This document shows positions 43,413-51,265 of a stretch of DNA of 64,000 nt, in pieces. The stretch is taken from the NCBI GenBank assembly GCA_963701205.1, contig OY969575.1, positions 2,108,001 through 2,172,000 of the forward strand, in the 5' to 3' direction. Each line of letters opens with the position of its first letter. Position 1 is the first letter of the stretch. The notes under the pieces are model-generated. The model was given only the letters and a program-made list of their open reading frames with translations, ran no database searches and was not told the origin of the DNA. This DNA is from JALZKA01 sp963701205 (GTDB lineage Bacteria; Actinomycetota; Thermoleophilia; Solirubrobacterales; 70-9). A program made the position numbers and the translations under genes.

Positions 43413-44692
43413 GCGATCGACTCGATCGTGGCCGGCGACCCGAGCCACTCGACCAGGTGTTCATATACGCGGGGGTCGTTGAGCAATTGAAAGTGGCTTG
43501 CGCCCTGGATGTGGCGATTGTCCCCAGCTGGTTCGCCGCTCGCGGTTAGCGGGCCCCCGGCGCTCTCGCGGCGCACCAATACGTCACCGAACACCGTCGC
43601 AACCGGGTGCTGCTCGCCGGCCGTCAACCCGCCGGAAACGAAGTGATAGGCGATTCCCGGGATCGGATTTTGAGGCAACGAGTGGTTTTGCAGACGCTCG
43701 TGCGGGTCGCGATCGACCCAATCCTCGTCGCGGAGGTAGCCGAAACGTAGATCGCGGATTCCGGCGCTTCGCAGCTCGAGGAAGTCGGCAAACGGACGCG
43801 CTTCCGGCAGCTTGCGCATCCACCAACCGCCGACATTGACCGCCTTCTCAAGCCAGGAGCCTGTGTTGGGCGCGGCCAAACAGACGACGTGCTCTACCAT
43901 GCGGATCCACCTGCGGTCGGCTTCGTCGGCTTCGTGACAGGCGCTGCGCGCCACCAGCCCGCCCATCGAATGCCCGACCAGCGCGACCTCGGTGACCTCG
44001 ACGGGCCACTCGCGGACCAAGTCCTCCAGCAGCCAGGAAAGGCGACGGCCGTTCTCCGAGATGTGGAGGCCGCTGTTGTAGCGCAAATACAGCGCCGTGA
44101 AGCCCAGATCGTCGCCCAGGCGCGCGCCGTAGGTTCGCGGTGGAGTCTCGCCACCGTCCGGTTCGCGATCAGGGTCCGAACGGGTTCCAAGCCACCACCC
44201 CTCCTCGGCCTCGCACAGGCCGTGCAAAAAGAGCACCAGCCTGCTTGTTGGCTGCCGGTACTCCCGCGCCAATGCCTCGCGCATGATCGGCACGTCCCGC
44301 CCGGGCTTTCGCAGGGCCATCGCCATCGCCAGCGCGCTGCCCCCCTCCTCCAGGCGATCGCCGATCAAGCCGTTGATTGCCGCTTGGGCGCCGCGGCCAA
44401 AACGCGATTCGCTGACGCTTGCCCACTCCTCCTCCCCACCGACCAAACCCGCCGCCCGCGAGATCCCGGTCCCCAGCAGATTGCTGCCGGTCCGCAATCC
44501 GGCGTACACCCCGTCCGCAATCGAGTCGTGCGCCCGTCGCGTGACGGCGGCCACAGGCCCGCCGATCGGCGCAACCGTCTCGAATACCCGCCCGGCCACG
44601 CCCGCGTGAATTCCAGCCACCGTGCTGATCAGCACCTTGTCTGCGTACTCGCCGGCAAGAGCGCCCAGCGCCTCCAACTCATGATCAGGCAT
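43409..44692 (-). CDS. Alpha/beta hydrolase, lipase-like
   Basis: This 427-residue protein has an N-terminal helical region with Gly/Ala-rich segments (YAGLRTGSNLLGTGISRAAGLVGG) that could associate with membranes, then a hydrolase core. LVLFLHGLCEAEEGWW gives the oxyanion region, VALVGHSMGGLVARSACHEAD gives the nucleophile Ser, and a late His lies in IQGASHFQLLNDP. It resembles PGAP1/lipase-class hydrolases. It is the first gene of the operon with the PRC-barrel and lipoprotein genes. The substrate is unknown, an ester or lipid being most likely. Confidence 0.82.
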   Translation of the reverse strand: MPDHELEALGALAGEYADKVLISTVAGIHAGVAGRVFETVAPIGGPVAAVTRRAHDSIADGVYAGLRTGSNLLGTGISRAAGLVGGEEEWASVSESRFGRGAQAAINGLIGDRLEEGGSALAMAMALRKPGRDVPIMREALAREYRQPTSRLVLFLHGLCEAEEGWWLGTRSDPDREPDGGETPPRTYGARLGDDLGFTALYLRYNSGLHISENGRRLSWLLEDLVREWPVEVTEVALVGHSMGGLVARSACHEADEADRRWIRMVEHVVCLAAPNTGSWLEKAVNVGGWWMRKLPEARPFADFLELRSAGIRDLRFGYLRDEDWVDRDPHERLQNHSLPQNPIPGIAYHFVSGGLTAGEQHPVATVFGDVLVRRESAGGPLTASGEPAGDNRHIQGASHFQLLNDPRVYEHLVEWLGSPATIESIA

Positions 44693-44755
44693 CGTCTGCG
44701 GACGATAGCGTCGTGGGCCATCCAGGCATCGCCAGCGACGGACCTTCGGCAGATG

Positions 44756-44763
44756 GTTTACAT
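44756..44763 (+). repeat. GTTTACAT octamer, copy 3
   Basis: Part of GGTTTACATAA (44755-44765) in the 102-base gap between two hydrolase genes that both read leftward. On the coding strand of the downstream hydrolase (start 44692) it reads ATGTAAAC, about 65 bases upstream. Confidence 0.35.
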
Positions 44764-44794
44764 AACAACGATCCGGATGGCGAACCGACCATGC

Positions 44795-45646
44795 TCACCC
44801 CTCCAAACGTGTCGCTACGGCCGGCTCGGCGCAAAACGCCGCAATCTCGTGCGATAGCTTGCCGCCCTGCCAGGCCATTGGCGATTCGTCCTTTGCCTCG
44901 CCCACCATGCGCGCATCGGCCAGTTCCTCGCACCAGCGAACGGCAACCTCGTACGGGTGTCCAGGATCCGCCGCGTCATGGCTCGCAACCACGAGCACTG
45001 GCAGCGTCACCGCGGCCAGCGTCCCCAATCCGACGAAGGGCAGCGAAGCCGTTACCTCCCGAAGTGCCTGCGCGACCGCCCCCAGATCTTTGTGCAGGCT
45101 GAGCCGGCGACGGGTAAGGGCGATCAGGCGCTCACGCCATTGTGGGTCAAGCGAACCGTCGTCATAGGCCGCAATGAAGCCGTCCACCCCGCCGCCCTCA
45201 AGCCCTTCCGAAAGCCGCTCCCAGTACTCCAGCGTCGCCGCCGGGGTGGGCTCACCCCGAGCGACGGGGCCAATCACGACAAGTGCAGCGACCCTGTCAG
45301 GCCGGCTCAGCGCAAATGCAGTGGCGGTATGCGCGCCCATCGAGTGCCCGGCAAGCACGACCGGCCGATCGGGCGAGACCGCGTCAATGACCGAGCCCAT
45401 GTCTTCGACCAACTCCGCGTAGCTGTAGCCGGCGCCATGCGCGGCCGGATCCGACTCGCCATGTCCGCGAGCGTCGTAGCGAGCGACCCGGAAACCACCG
45501 CGCTCGAGCGCCGATGAGCCGTGGGTCACATAGCTGCGGACCGCCGTCAGTCCGTGCGCTTGTACGACGAGGGGACCATCGCCCGCGAGGTCGCCTCGCA
45601 GCGCGTTGCCATCCGCCGGGATTGCCTCGAACGCGACTCGGTCCAA
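44795..45646 (-). CDS. Alpha/beta hydrolase
   Basis: This is a single-domain alpha/beta hydrolase of 283 residues. VVQAHGLTAVRSYV is the HG oxyanion region, VVLAGHSMGAHTATAFALSRPD has the nucleophile Ser, LPVLVVASHDAADPGHPYE carries an Asp candidate, and a late His is in GGKLSHEIAAF. The fold matches epoxide hydrolase or haloperoxidase-type esterases; the substrate is unknown. It follows the cyclophilin gene by 7 bases on the same strand and is probably cotranscribed with it. Confidence 0.87.
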   Translation of the reverse strand: MDRVAFEAIPADGNALRGDLAGDGPLVVQAHGLTAVRSYVTHGSSALERGGFRVARYDARGHGESDPAAHGAGYSYAELVEDMGSVIDAVSPDRPVVLAGHSMGAHTATAFALSRPDRVAALVVIGPVARGEPTPAATLEYWERLSEGLEGGGVDGFIAAYDDGSLDPQWRERLIALTRRRLSLHKDLGAVAQALREVTASLPFVGLGTLAAVTLPVLVVASHDAADPGHPYEVAVRWCEELADARMVGEAKDESPMAWQGGKLSHEIAAFCAEPAVATRLEG

Positions 45647-45653
45647 AACTGGG

Positions 45654-46307
45654 TCAGCCCTCTTCGACCGTGATTGAGCGAATCACGACCGGTTCCACTG
45701 GAGCTTGCGATTGACCGGAAGGATCACCCTGGCCGGCGATGCTTTGAACGACATCGAAACCCTCGCTGACCACACCTGCAACCGCGTAGATCGGCGGCAG
45801 GCCGGCGTCGGCAGCGGTGACGATGAAGAATTGGCTCCCCGATCGCCCGGGGGGCTCGACCTCGGTCTTTGCCATCCCGACGACGCCACGCGTATACGCC
45901 GTTCCAGCTGGCGGCGCCTCGTCAACCGAGTAGCCAGGGCCGCCCGTTCCAGTTCCGCCCGGATCGCCACCCTGAATGACCGGGGGCGCGAGCGCGACGC
46001 GCCACGCCGTGTTGTCGTACACGCCGTTTTCAGCCAGATACGCAAACGAAGCCGCGGTCTTGGGGTTGTCCTTCGTATCCAGCGCGATCTCGAACGTGCC
46101 GCAACTCGTCTCGACGACGGCCGTGAGCCGATTTGCGCTTGGCCTAGTCGGCGGTGGATCGAGTGAAACGCTCTTCGCCGGAGGGGTCTGTACCGCTTCG
46201 CAGTCGCCGCTTTCGGCCGTTGCACTCGGAACCTTCTCGTCGTCACCCCCGCACGCCATCAGCGCCGCCGCGGTCGCGATTAAGAGGACTGTCGCCGAAA
46301 CACGCAC
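45654..46307 (-). CDS. Lipoprotein cyclophilin-type peptidyl-prolyl isomerase
   Basis: This 217-residue protein starts at GTG 46307. It has a short signal peptide with lipobox (TAAALMACGGDD), so it should be a lipoprotein. The cyclophilin core shows FEIALDTKDNPKTAASFAYL, VIQGGDPGGTGTGGPGYSV, GVVGMAKTEVEPPGRSGSQFFI and GVVSEGFDVVQSI. The catalytic Arg region is changed (WRVAL), as in several bacterial members. It probably helps fold proteins at the outer face of the membrane. Confidence 0.85.
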   Translation of the reverse strand: MRVSATVLLIATAAALMACGGDDEKVPSATAESGDCEAVQTPPAKSVSLDPPPTRPSANRLTAVVETSCGTFEIALDTKDNPKTAASFAYLAENGVYDNTAWRVALAPPVIQGGDPGGTGTGGPGYSVDEAPPAGTAYTRGVVGMAKTEVEPPGRSGSQFFIVTAADAGLPPIYAVAGVVSEGFDVVQSIAGQGDPSGQSQAPVEPVVIRSITVEEG

Positions 46308-46346
46308 GCGCGCTAGGCTAGCCGCCAGAGTGGGATGATGCGTTAA

Positions 46347-47003
46347 GTGGACTCTGGGGGCTCGAACCAAAGCAGGATCCCCGCGCGCAGAATGATCATC
46401 GGGCGCGCGGCCAATCATGCCGTGGCACGCATGCCTGGCCTTTGGCCACTCCTGAGGAATCCGATGCGCCGGTTCTTTGACCGCTCCGCGGCGGAATGGG
46501 ACGAGCAGACGCAAGCGGGATCCGTCGCGCACCTGGCCGCACTCGCGGCAGGCTTGCTGCACGTATCCCCCACTCCGGAGCGGGCCCTCGACATCGGGAC
46601 GGGAACCGGCGAGGTAGCGCTGCTTTTGGCACGCGAATTTCCCCAGGCCAGGGTTCGTGGTGTTGATATTTCCGAATCGATGATCGCGCAGGCAAAACGA
46701 AAGGTCGGCCTTGACCCGCAGGGCCGGATCGCGTTCCGGATCGGTGACGCTTCGGACCTGCCCTGGGACGATCAATCGTTCGATCTGGTCACCCAGCTCA
46801 ACGTGCCGCCGCACTTCGCGGAAGTTGCGCGCGTCCTGCGACCCAGCGGCACCGTCGTGGTCGGCGCCAGCTGGGGCCGCGACACGCCCTTCTACACCTC
46901 CCAGGGCGTTCTGGTTCGCAACTTCGATCGCGTCGGGATCAGCGAGCACGCAACCGGAACCGCTGAAGGCGGCACATTCTGGGTCGGGCGCCGCCGGCCC
47001 TGA
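46347..47003 (+). CDS. SAM-dependent methyltransferase
   Basis: This is a 218-residue class I methyltransferase. SAM-binding motif I is ALDIGTGTGEVALLLAREFP, then VRGVDISESMIAQAKRKV, a DASDLPWDDQSFDLVTQ motif, and VARVLRPSGTVVVGASWG. The ubiE/COQ5-like order suggests a small-molecule or lipid acceptor. The start may be GTG 46347 or ATG 46392, which trims the Arg-rich N-terminus. It precedes the lipid kinase by 39 bases in the same direction. Confidence 0.85.
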   Translation: MDSGGSNQSRIPARRMIIGRAANHAVARMPGLWPLLRNPMRRFFDRSAAEWDEQTQAGSVAHLAALAAGLLHVSPTPERALDIGTGTGEVALLLAREFPQARVRGVDISESMIAQAKRKVGLDPQGRIAFRIGDASDLPWDDQSFDLVTQLNVPPHFAEVARVLRPSGTVVVGASWGRDTPFYTSQGVLVRNFDRVGISEHATGTAEGGTFWVGRRRP

Positions 47004-47042
47004 GCGGTAAGGACGCCCGCTCAGAATAGATTTGAACGGTAG

Positions 47043-47933
47043 ATGACTGGCCCTCCACACCTTCTGCTGGTCAACCCCTCGGCAGGCGGTGGCCGCGCCG
47101 GCAAGCTCGTCGCAACTGCACGGGCCGCGCTTCGGGACGGTGGCGTCGAGCACCAGCTCATCCTCACCAAGGGCCTGGAACACGGGCGCAGCGCCGCACA
47201 CGATGCCGCCGCGCACGGTCAAACCGTCATCGTCATGAGTGGCGACGGACTGATCGGCCAGGTCGGCGGAACCCTCGCCGACATCCCCCAGGCACGGATG
47301 GGTGTGATTCCCGGGGGCCGCGGCAACGACTTTGCCCGGGTGCTGGGGATCCCCAATGACGTTGAAGAAGCCGCGGGGATCGTTGCCGCGAATCAGACTC
47401 GAACGATCGACGTTGGCGTGGTCAACGGCAAGCGGTTCCTTTGCATCGCAAGCTGTGGCTTCGACTCGGACGCCAACCGAATCGCCAACGATTCGCGAAT
47501 GCGAGGGCCGCTCGTCTACGCCTACGCCGGAGTCAGGGCCCTGATCGGCTGGAAGCCGGCACGCTTCGAGCTGACGCTCGACGGCGAGCCGCTGATCGTC
47601 AGTGGCTATACCGTGGCCGCCGCCAACAGCAAGGCATACGGGGGCGGAATGTTCCTTGCGCCCGATGCTCATCTCGACGACGGGTTGCTCGATGTCGTGA
47701 TGACGGCCCACGTCTCGAAACTGCGTTTCTTGAGTGGCCTTCCGTCCGTATTCAAAGGCGAGCATCTGGCCAAGCCGGAGGTGAGTGTCCGGCGCTGTCG
47801 CGAGTTGCGGATCGAGGCCGACCGGCCATTTGACATCTACGGCGACGGTGACGCGATCGCGAGCCTCCCTGCGACGGTCAGCGTGCTGCCGGGCGCGCTT
47901 GACGTGATCGCCCCGCCGATGGCTCCACAGTGA
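47043..47933 (+). CDS. Diacylglycerol kinase family lipid kinase
   Basis: This DagK/YegS-type lipid kinase has 296 residues. LLLVNPSAGGGRAGK opens the N-terminal lobe, VIVMSGDGLIGQVGGTLAD holds the GDG nucleotide motif, and MGVIPGGRGNDFARVLGI is the GTGNDFAR-type motif. VDIYGDGDAI-like FDIYGDGDAI closes the C-terminal lobe. It phosphorylates diacylglycerol or a similar lipid. The stop overlaps murT as GTGA. Confidence 0.9.
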   Translation: MTGPPHLLLVNPSAGGGRAGKLVATARAALRDGGVEHQLILTKGLEHGRSAAHDAAAHGQTVIVMSGDGLIGQVGGTLADIPQARMGVIPGGRGNDFARVLGIPNDVEEAAGIVAANQTRTIDVGVVNGKRFLCIASCGFDSDANRIANDSRMRGPLVYAYAGVRALIGWKPARFELTLDGEPLIVSGYTVAAANSKAYGGGMFLAPDAHLDDGLLDVVMTAHVSKLRFLSGLPSVFKGEHLAKPEVSVRRCRELRIEADRPFDIYGDGDAIASLPATVSVLPGALDVIAPPMAPQ

Positions 47934-49324
47934 CGGCCCTGGGCCCATGGTTTCGGATCAGGCGCTCGCTCGCTCGCGGATTGGGGGGCCTCAGCCGCCG
48001 CAGCGGACGCGGTGGCGGAACGACCCTGCCAGGGCGAGCATTGCTGAAGATCGCGCCTGACGCGATCGAGCGACTCGCATCGCGGCTGACGGACGGCTCG
48101 ACGATCATCAGCGCGACCAACGGCAAGACAACGACGGCCGGGATGCTCGCCTCGGCCCTCGCGGAATCGGGACGCCATCCGATCCACAACCGCGCGGGCT
48201 CGAACATGAGCTGGGGCGTTGCGACAGCGCTGCTGGAACAAACGGGTACGGAGGGACTCTTCGAGGTTGACGAGGCATGGCTGCCGGCGATGAGCACCGC
48301 GCTCGACCCTCGGCTGATCGTTCTCGGCAACCTGTTTCGTGATCAACTCGACCGCTACGGCGAGCTCGAAAGCCTGGCCGACGAATGGGCGGCGCTGGTC
48401 GCCCGTCGCCCAGAACAGGGCCTTGTACTGAACGCCGACGATCCCCTCATCGCCGACCTCGGCCGCGATCCTGATCTGGACCGTCGTGTCGGGGTCACGT
48501 TCTTTGGCGTTGAGGACAACGCTCAGGCGCTGCCCGAGCTACAACACGCCCACGACGCGAAGCATTGCCGGCGCTGCGGCGCGCCCTACGCCTACGATCG
48601 AGCGTTCCTCGGCCACCTGGGCCACTATCGCTGCCCAAGCTGCGGCGCCGACCGTCCCGTTCCGGACGTGGCCGCAACATCAGTGCGGCTTGACGGAATG
48701 AAGGGCTCAAGAGTCACAGCCACAACTCCCGCGGGCGAGGTCAGTTTTACGCTGCCACTACCCGGCCTCTACAACGTCTACAACGCACTTGCGGCGCTTG
48801 CCGCCGCCCTGCGCCTCGGAGTAACCCCGCAACAGGCGGTCGCAGGCCTTGAGAGCGTTGAGGCCTCCTTTGGTCGAGTCGAGACGATCTCCGTCGATTC
48901 GACGGCCGTGTCCATCCTCCTGATCAAAAACCCGGCCGGCACCAACGAAGTGCTCCGCACGCTTGCGCTCGAGGCAGAGCGTCGCGGCGATGCAAACAAG
49001 ATCCACGTGTGGGCCGCGCTCAACGACGGCATCGCCGACGGCCGCGACGTCTCGTGGGTCTGGGATGCGGACTTCGAGTTTTTAGCGGGCAGGGTGGATC
49101 GGGTTACCTGCGCCGGCACGCGGGCCGCTGAGCTGGCGCTGCGCCTGAAATACGCTGGAGTTGAACCGGGGCTGATCCAGATCTCGCCGACGATCGAGAC
49201 ATCTCTTGACGCCGCGATCGCAGCGGCCGACGGCTCGCTGTTTGCCCTGCCCACCTATACCGCGCTGCTCGAGCTTCGGACCATGCTCGCCCAGCGTGGC
49301 CTGGTCAAGGCCTACTGGGAATGA
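47930..49324 (+). CDS. murT: Lipid II isoglutaminyl synthase, MurT subunit
   Basis: MurT with GatD amidates the D-Glu of lipid II to D-isoglutamine. The 464-residue Mur-ligase-like protein has the ATP loop TIISATNGKTTTAGML, a ribbon-like insertion with four Cys (CRRCGAPYAYDR and YRCPSCGADRP) typical of MurT, and the C-terminal KIHVWAALNDGIADGRDVSWVWDADFE. The start is GTG 47930. In many species gatD follows directly; here another gene stands between them. Confidence 0.94.
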   Translation: MTALGPWFRIRRSLARGLGGLSRRSGRGGGTTLPGRALLKIAPDAIERLASRLTDGSTIISATNGKTTTAGMLASALAESGRHPIHNRAGSNMSWGVATALLEQTGTEGLFEVDEAWLPAMSTALDPRLIVLGNLFRDQLDRYGELESLADEWAALVARRPEQGLVLNADDPLIADLGRDPDLDRRVGVTFFGVEDNAQALPELQHAHDAKHCRRCGAPYAYDRAFLGHLGHYRCPSCGADRPVPDVAATSVRLDGMKGSRVTATTPAGEVSFTLPLPGLYNVYNALAALAAALRLGVTPQQAVAGLESVEASFGRVETISVDSTAVSILLIKNPAGTNEVLRTLALEAERRGDANKIHVWAALNDGIADGRDVSWVWDADFEFLAGRVDRVTCAGTRAAELALRLKYAGVEPGLIQISPTIETSLDAAIAAADGSLFALPTYTALLELRTMLAQRGLVKAYWE

Positions 49325-50079
49325 GGACGACGCTCGACAACACCCGCCTCGAGGTCATCTGGCATGACGTCGAGTGCGGTGCCTATGCCGATGACCACGA
49401 AATCTGGGCAGCGCTGGCCGAGGCCGCGCGTGCCCCGGGTGTGCTGGAGATCGGGTGTGGAACCGGCCGCGTTGGACTTGACCTGGCACGACGAGGCCAT
49501 TCGGTGCTTGGCATCGACCGCGAGGCTGCATTCGTCGCGACTGCAAGCTCGCGCGCCGCCGAGCACGGCCTCGACCGGTTCCGGGCCATGACTGCCGATG
49601 CCAGGGAGTTGACGATCGAGGATCGCTTCGGCCTTGCCGTTTTGCCGATGCAGCTACTGCAGCTCTTTGGGGAGCGACACGACCGCGCCCGGCTACTGCT
49701 CGCTGCACGCAGGCACCTTGTTTCAGGTGGGCACCTCGCCGCAGCGATCATCGAAGGCGCTCCGTTGGCTGGGCGGGTCGGCAGCGAGTATGAGTCAGCG
49801 CTCCCCGATGTCGCGGAGATCGATGGCTGGGTGTACTCGAGCCTGCCGCTTGAGGTATCTGTGGCAGGGGACGAGATGGTTATCACCAGGCTGCGGCAGG
49901 TAGTCGCACCAGGCGGTGATTTGTCGGAGTGCGTCGATCGCACCCGACTTGCGGTTCTGACCAGCGCGGAGCTCATTTCCGATGCCGCTGAGATCGGCCT
50001 TGATTGCGTCGCCAGCCACGCGATCGCCGACAGCCCGGACCACGTGGGCTCCACCGTGCTCGTGATGGAGGCGCGATGA
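49321..50079 (+). CDS. SAM-dependent methyltransferase between murT and gatD
   Basis: This is a 252-residue class I methyltransferase. LEIGCGTGRVGLDLARRGH is motif I, VLGIDREAAFVATASSRA is motif II, and AMTADARELTIEDRFGLAVLPMQLLQLFGE follows. It overlaps murT (ATGA) and gatD (ATGA), so all three are translationally coupled. No family role is known to me for a methyltransferase at this site. A peptidoglycan or lipid II acceptor is one reading; a passenger gene is the other. Confidence 0.85.
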   Translation: MRTTLDNTRLEVIWHDVECGAYADDHEIWAALAEAARAPGVLEIGCGTGRVGLDLARRGHSVLGIDREAAFVATASSRAAEHGLDRFRAMTADARELTIEDRFGLAVLPMQLLQLFGERHDRARLLLAARRHLVSGGHLAAAIIEGAPLAGRVGSEYESALPDVAEIDGWVYSSLPLEVSVAGDEMVITRLRQVVAPGGDLSECVDRTRLAVLTSAELISDAAEIGLDCVASHAIADSPDHVGSTVLVMEAR

Positions 50080-50813
50080 GCACGCTGCGCCTGCTCACGC
50101 TCTATCCGGAGCAGATGAACATCTATGCCGACCGCGGCAACATCCTCTTTCTCAAGCGCCGTTGCGAGTGGCGGGGAATCACGTTCGAACACTCCGCCGC
50201 CGGTCCCGGGGACGCAATCGACGCGGGTGCCCACGACCTGATCTACATCGGCGGCGGTCAGGATCGCGACCAGCGGCTCGTGGCCGCGGATCTCGTCGCC
50301 ACCAAGCGCCAGGCGATTGCCGAAGCGGTCGCTGATGGCGCCGCGGTTTTGGCAGTGTGCGGCGGCTATCAACTTCTCGGCCACAGCTACCAGCTGGGCG
50401 ATGAGCGAATCGAGGGACTCGGGGTCGCCGACTTGGAAACCGTCCGCGAGGCTGGACCACGTCTGATCGGCAACGTGGCGATCGATGTCGATCTGGGTTC
50501 CGGCCAACAGACGCTTGCGGGCTTCGAGAACCATGGCGGCAGGACCTATCTCGGCACCGCCGCTACGCCGCTTGGGAAGGTGCTCAAGGGACACGGAAAC
50601 AACGGCCAGGACGGGTTCGAGGGCGTCCGGAAACACAACCTGATCGGCACCTACCTACATGGCCCCCTACTCCCGAAGAACGCGTGGCTCGCCGATCGCT
50701 TGATCCAGATTGCGATCGGCCGGCATCAGGGAGCTGAGCCCGAGCTTGAGTTACTCGACGACACCTTTGAAGCTGCGGCTCACGCAGGAGCCCGCGCAGC
50801 TGCCCTCGACTGA
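50076..50813 (+). CDS. gatD: Lipid II isoglutaminyl synthase, GatD glutaminase subunit
   Basis: GatD supplies ammonia to MurT for amidation of lipid II. At 245 residues it is a CobB/CobQ-type class I amidotransferase: LTLYPEQMNIYADRGNILFLKRRCEWRG is the MurT-pair N-terminus, IYIGGGQDRDQR is conserved, the nucleophile Cys is in VLAVCGGYQLLGHSY, and the His is in GTYLHGPLLPKN. Start ATG 50076 overlaps the methyltransferase stop. The stop abuts the convergent dut stop (TGATCA). Confidence 0.93.
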   Translation: MSTLRLLTLYPEQMNIYADRGNILFLKRRCEWRGITFEHSAAGPGDAIDAGAHDLIYIGGGQDRDQRLVAADLVATKRQAIAEAVADGAAVLAVCGGYQLLGHSYQLGDERIEGLGVADLETVREAGPRLIGNVAIDVDLGSGQQTLAGFENHGGRTYLGTAATPLGKVLKGHGNNGQDGFEGVRKHNLIGTYLHGPLLPKNAWLADRLIQIAIGRHQGAEPELELLDDTFEAAAHAGARAAALD

Positions 50814-51245
50814 TCAGCGCCCGCTCGAGCCGAACCCGGCCACGCCTCGCTCGGACAGGGTCAACTGCGGCGCCTCAATCACGGCGGCCGCGGCAAACGG
50901 CGTGATCAAGAGCTGCGCAATCCGATCCCCGACGGCCACGTCGAACGTGGCGCTCAGGTCGGTGTTGATCAACAGTACGCGGACTTCGCCCCGGTAGCCG
51001 GAGTCAATCAGCCCAGGCGAGTTGACAAGCGTCACCCCATGCTTGGCCGCAAGCCCCGATCGCGGCAAGACCAGGCCCGCATGCTCCTCCGGAATCTCCA
51101 CGGCAATCCCGGTGCCGACTGCGGCGCGCTCCCCCGCTTCGAGCCTGACGCTCTCAGCCGCGTACAGATCAAGTCCCGCATCGCCCGCGTGGGCGCGGGT
51201 CGGAAGAATCGCTCCCTCGCTCAAGCGGCTGACAACGAGCTCCAT
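50814..51245 (-). CDS. dut: dUTP diphosphatase
   Basis: Dut hydrolyses dUTP to dUMP and keeps uracil out of DNA. The 143-residue trimeric-type protein shows the five motifs: AGDAGLDLYA, PRSGLA, LINSPGLIDSGYRG-type VNSPGLIDSGYRGE, RIAQLLI and the C-terminal GVAGFGSSGR. The catalytic Asp is in the SGYRGE region neighbourhood (LIDSGYRG). Converges on gatD with no spacer. Confidence 0.94.
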   Translation of the reverse strand: MELVVSRLSEGAILPTRAHAGDAGLDLYAAESVRLEAGERAAVGTGIAVEIPEEHAGLVLPRSGLAAKHGVTLVNSPGLIDSGYRGEVRVLLINTDLSATFDVAVGDRIAQLLITPFAAAAVIEAPQLTLSERGVAGFGSSGR

Positions 51246-51265
51246 CGGCCGAGGGTATCGAGCCC

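Noticed and set aside
46308..47948. Long open frame upstream of the cyclophilin on the minus strand
   Set aside because: It is the complement of the methyltransferase and lipid kinase genes and resembles high-GC shadow coding; the lipobox start at 46307 explains the real gene.
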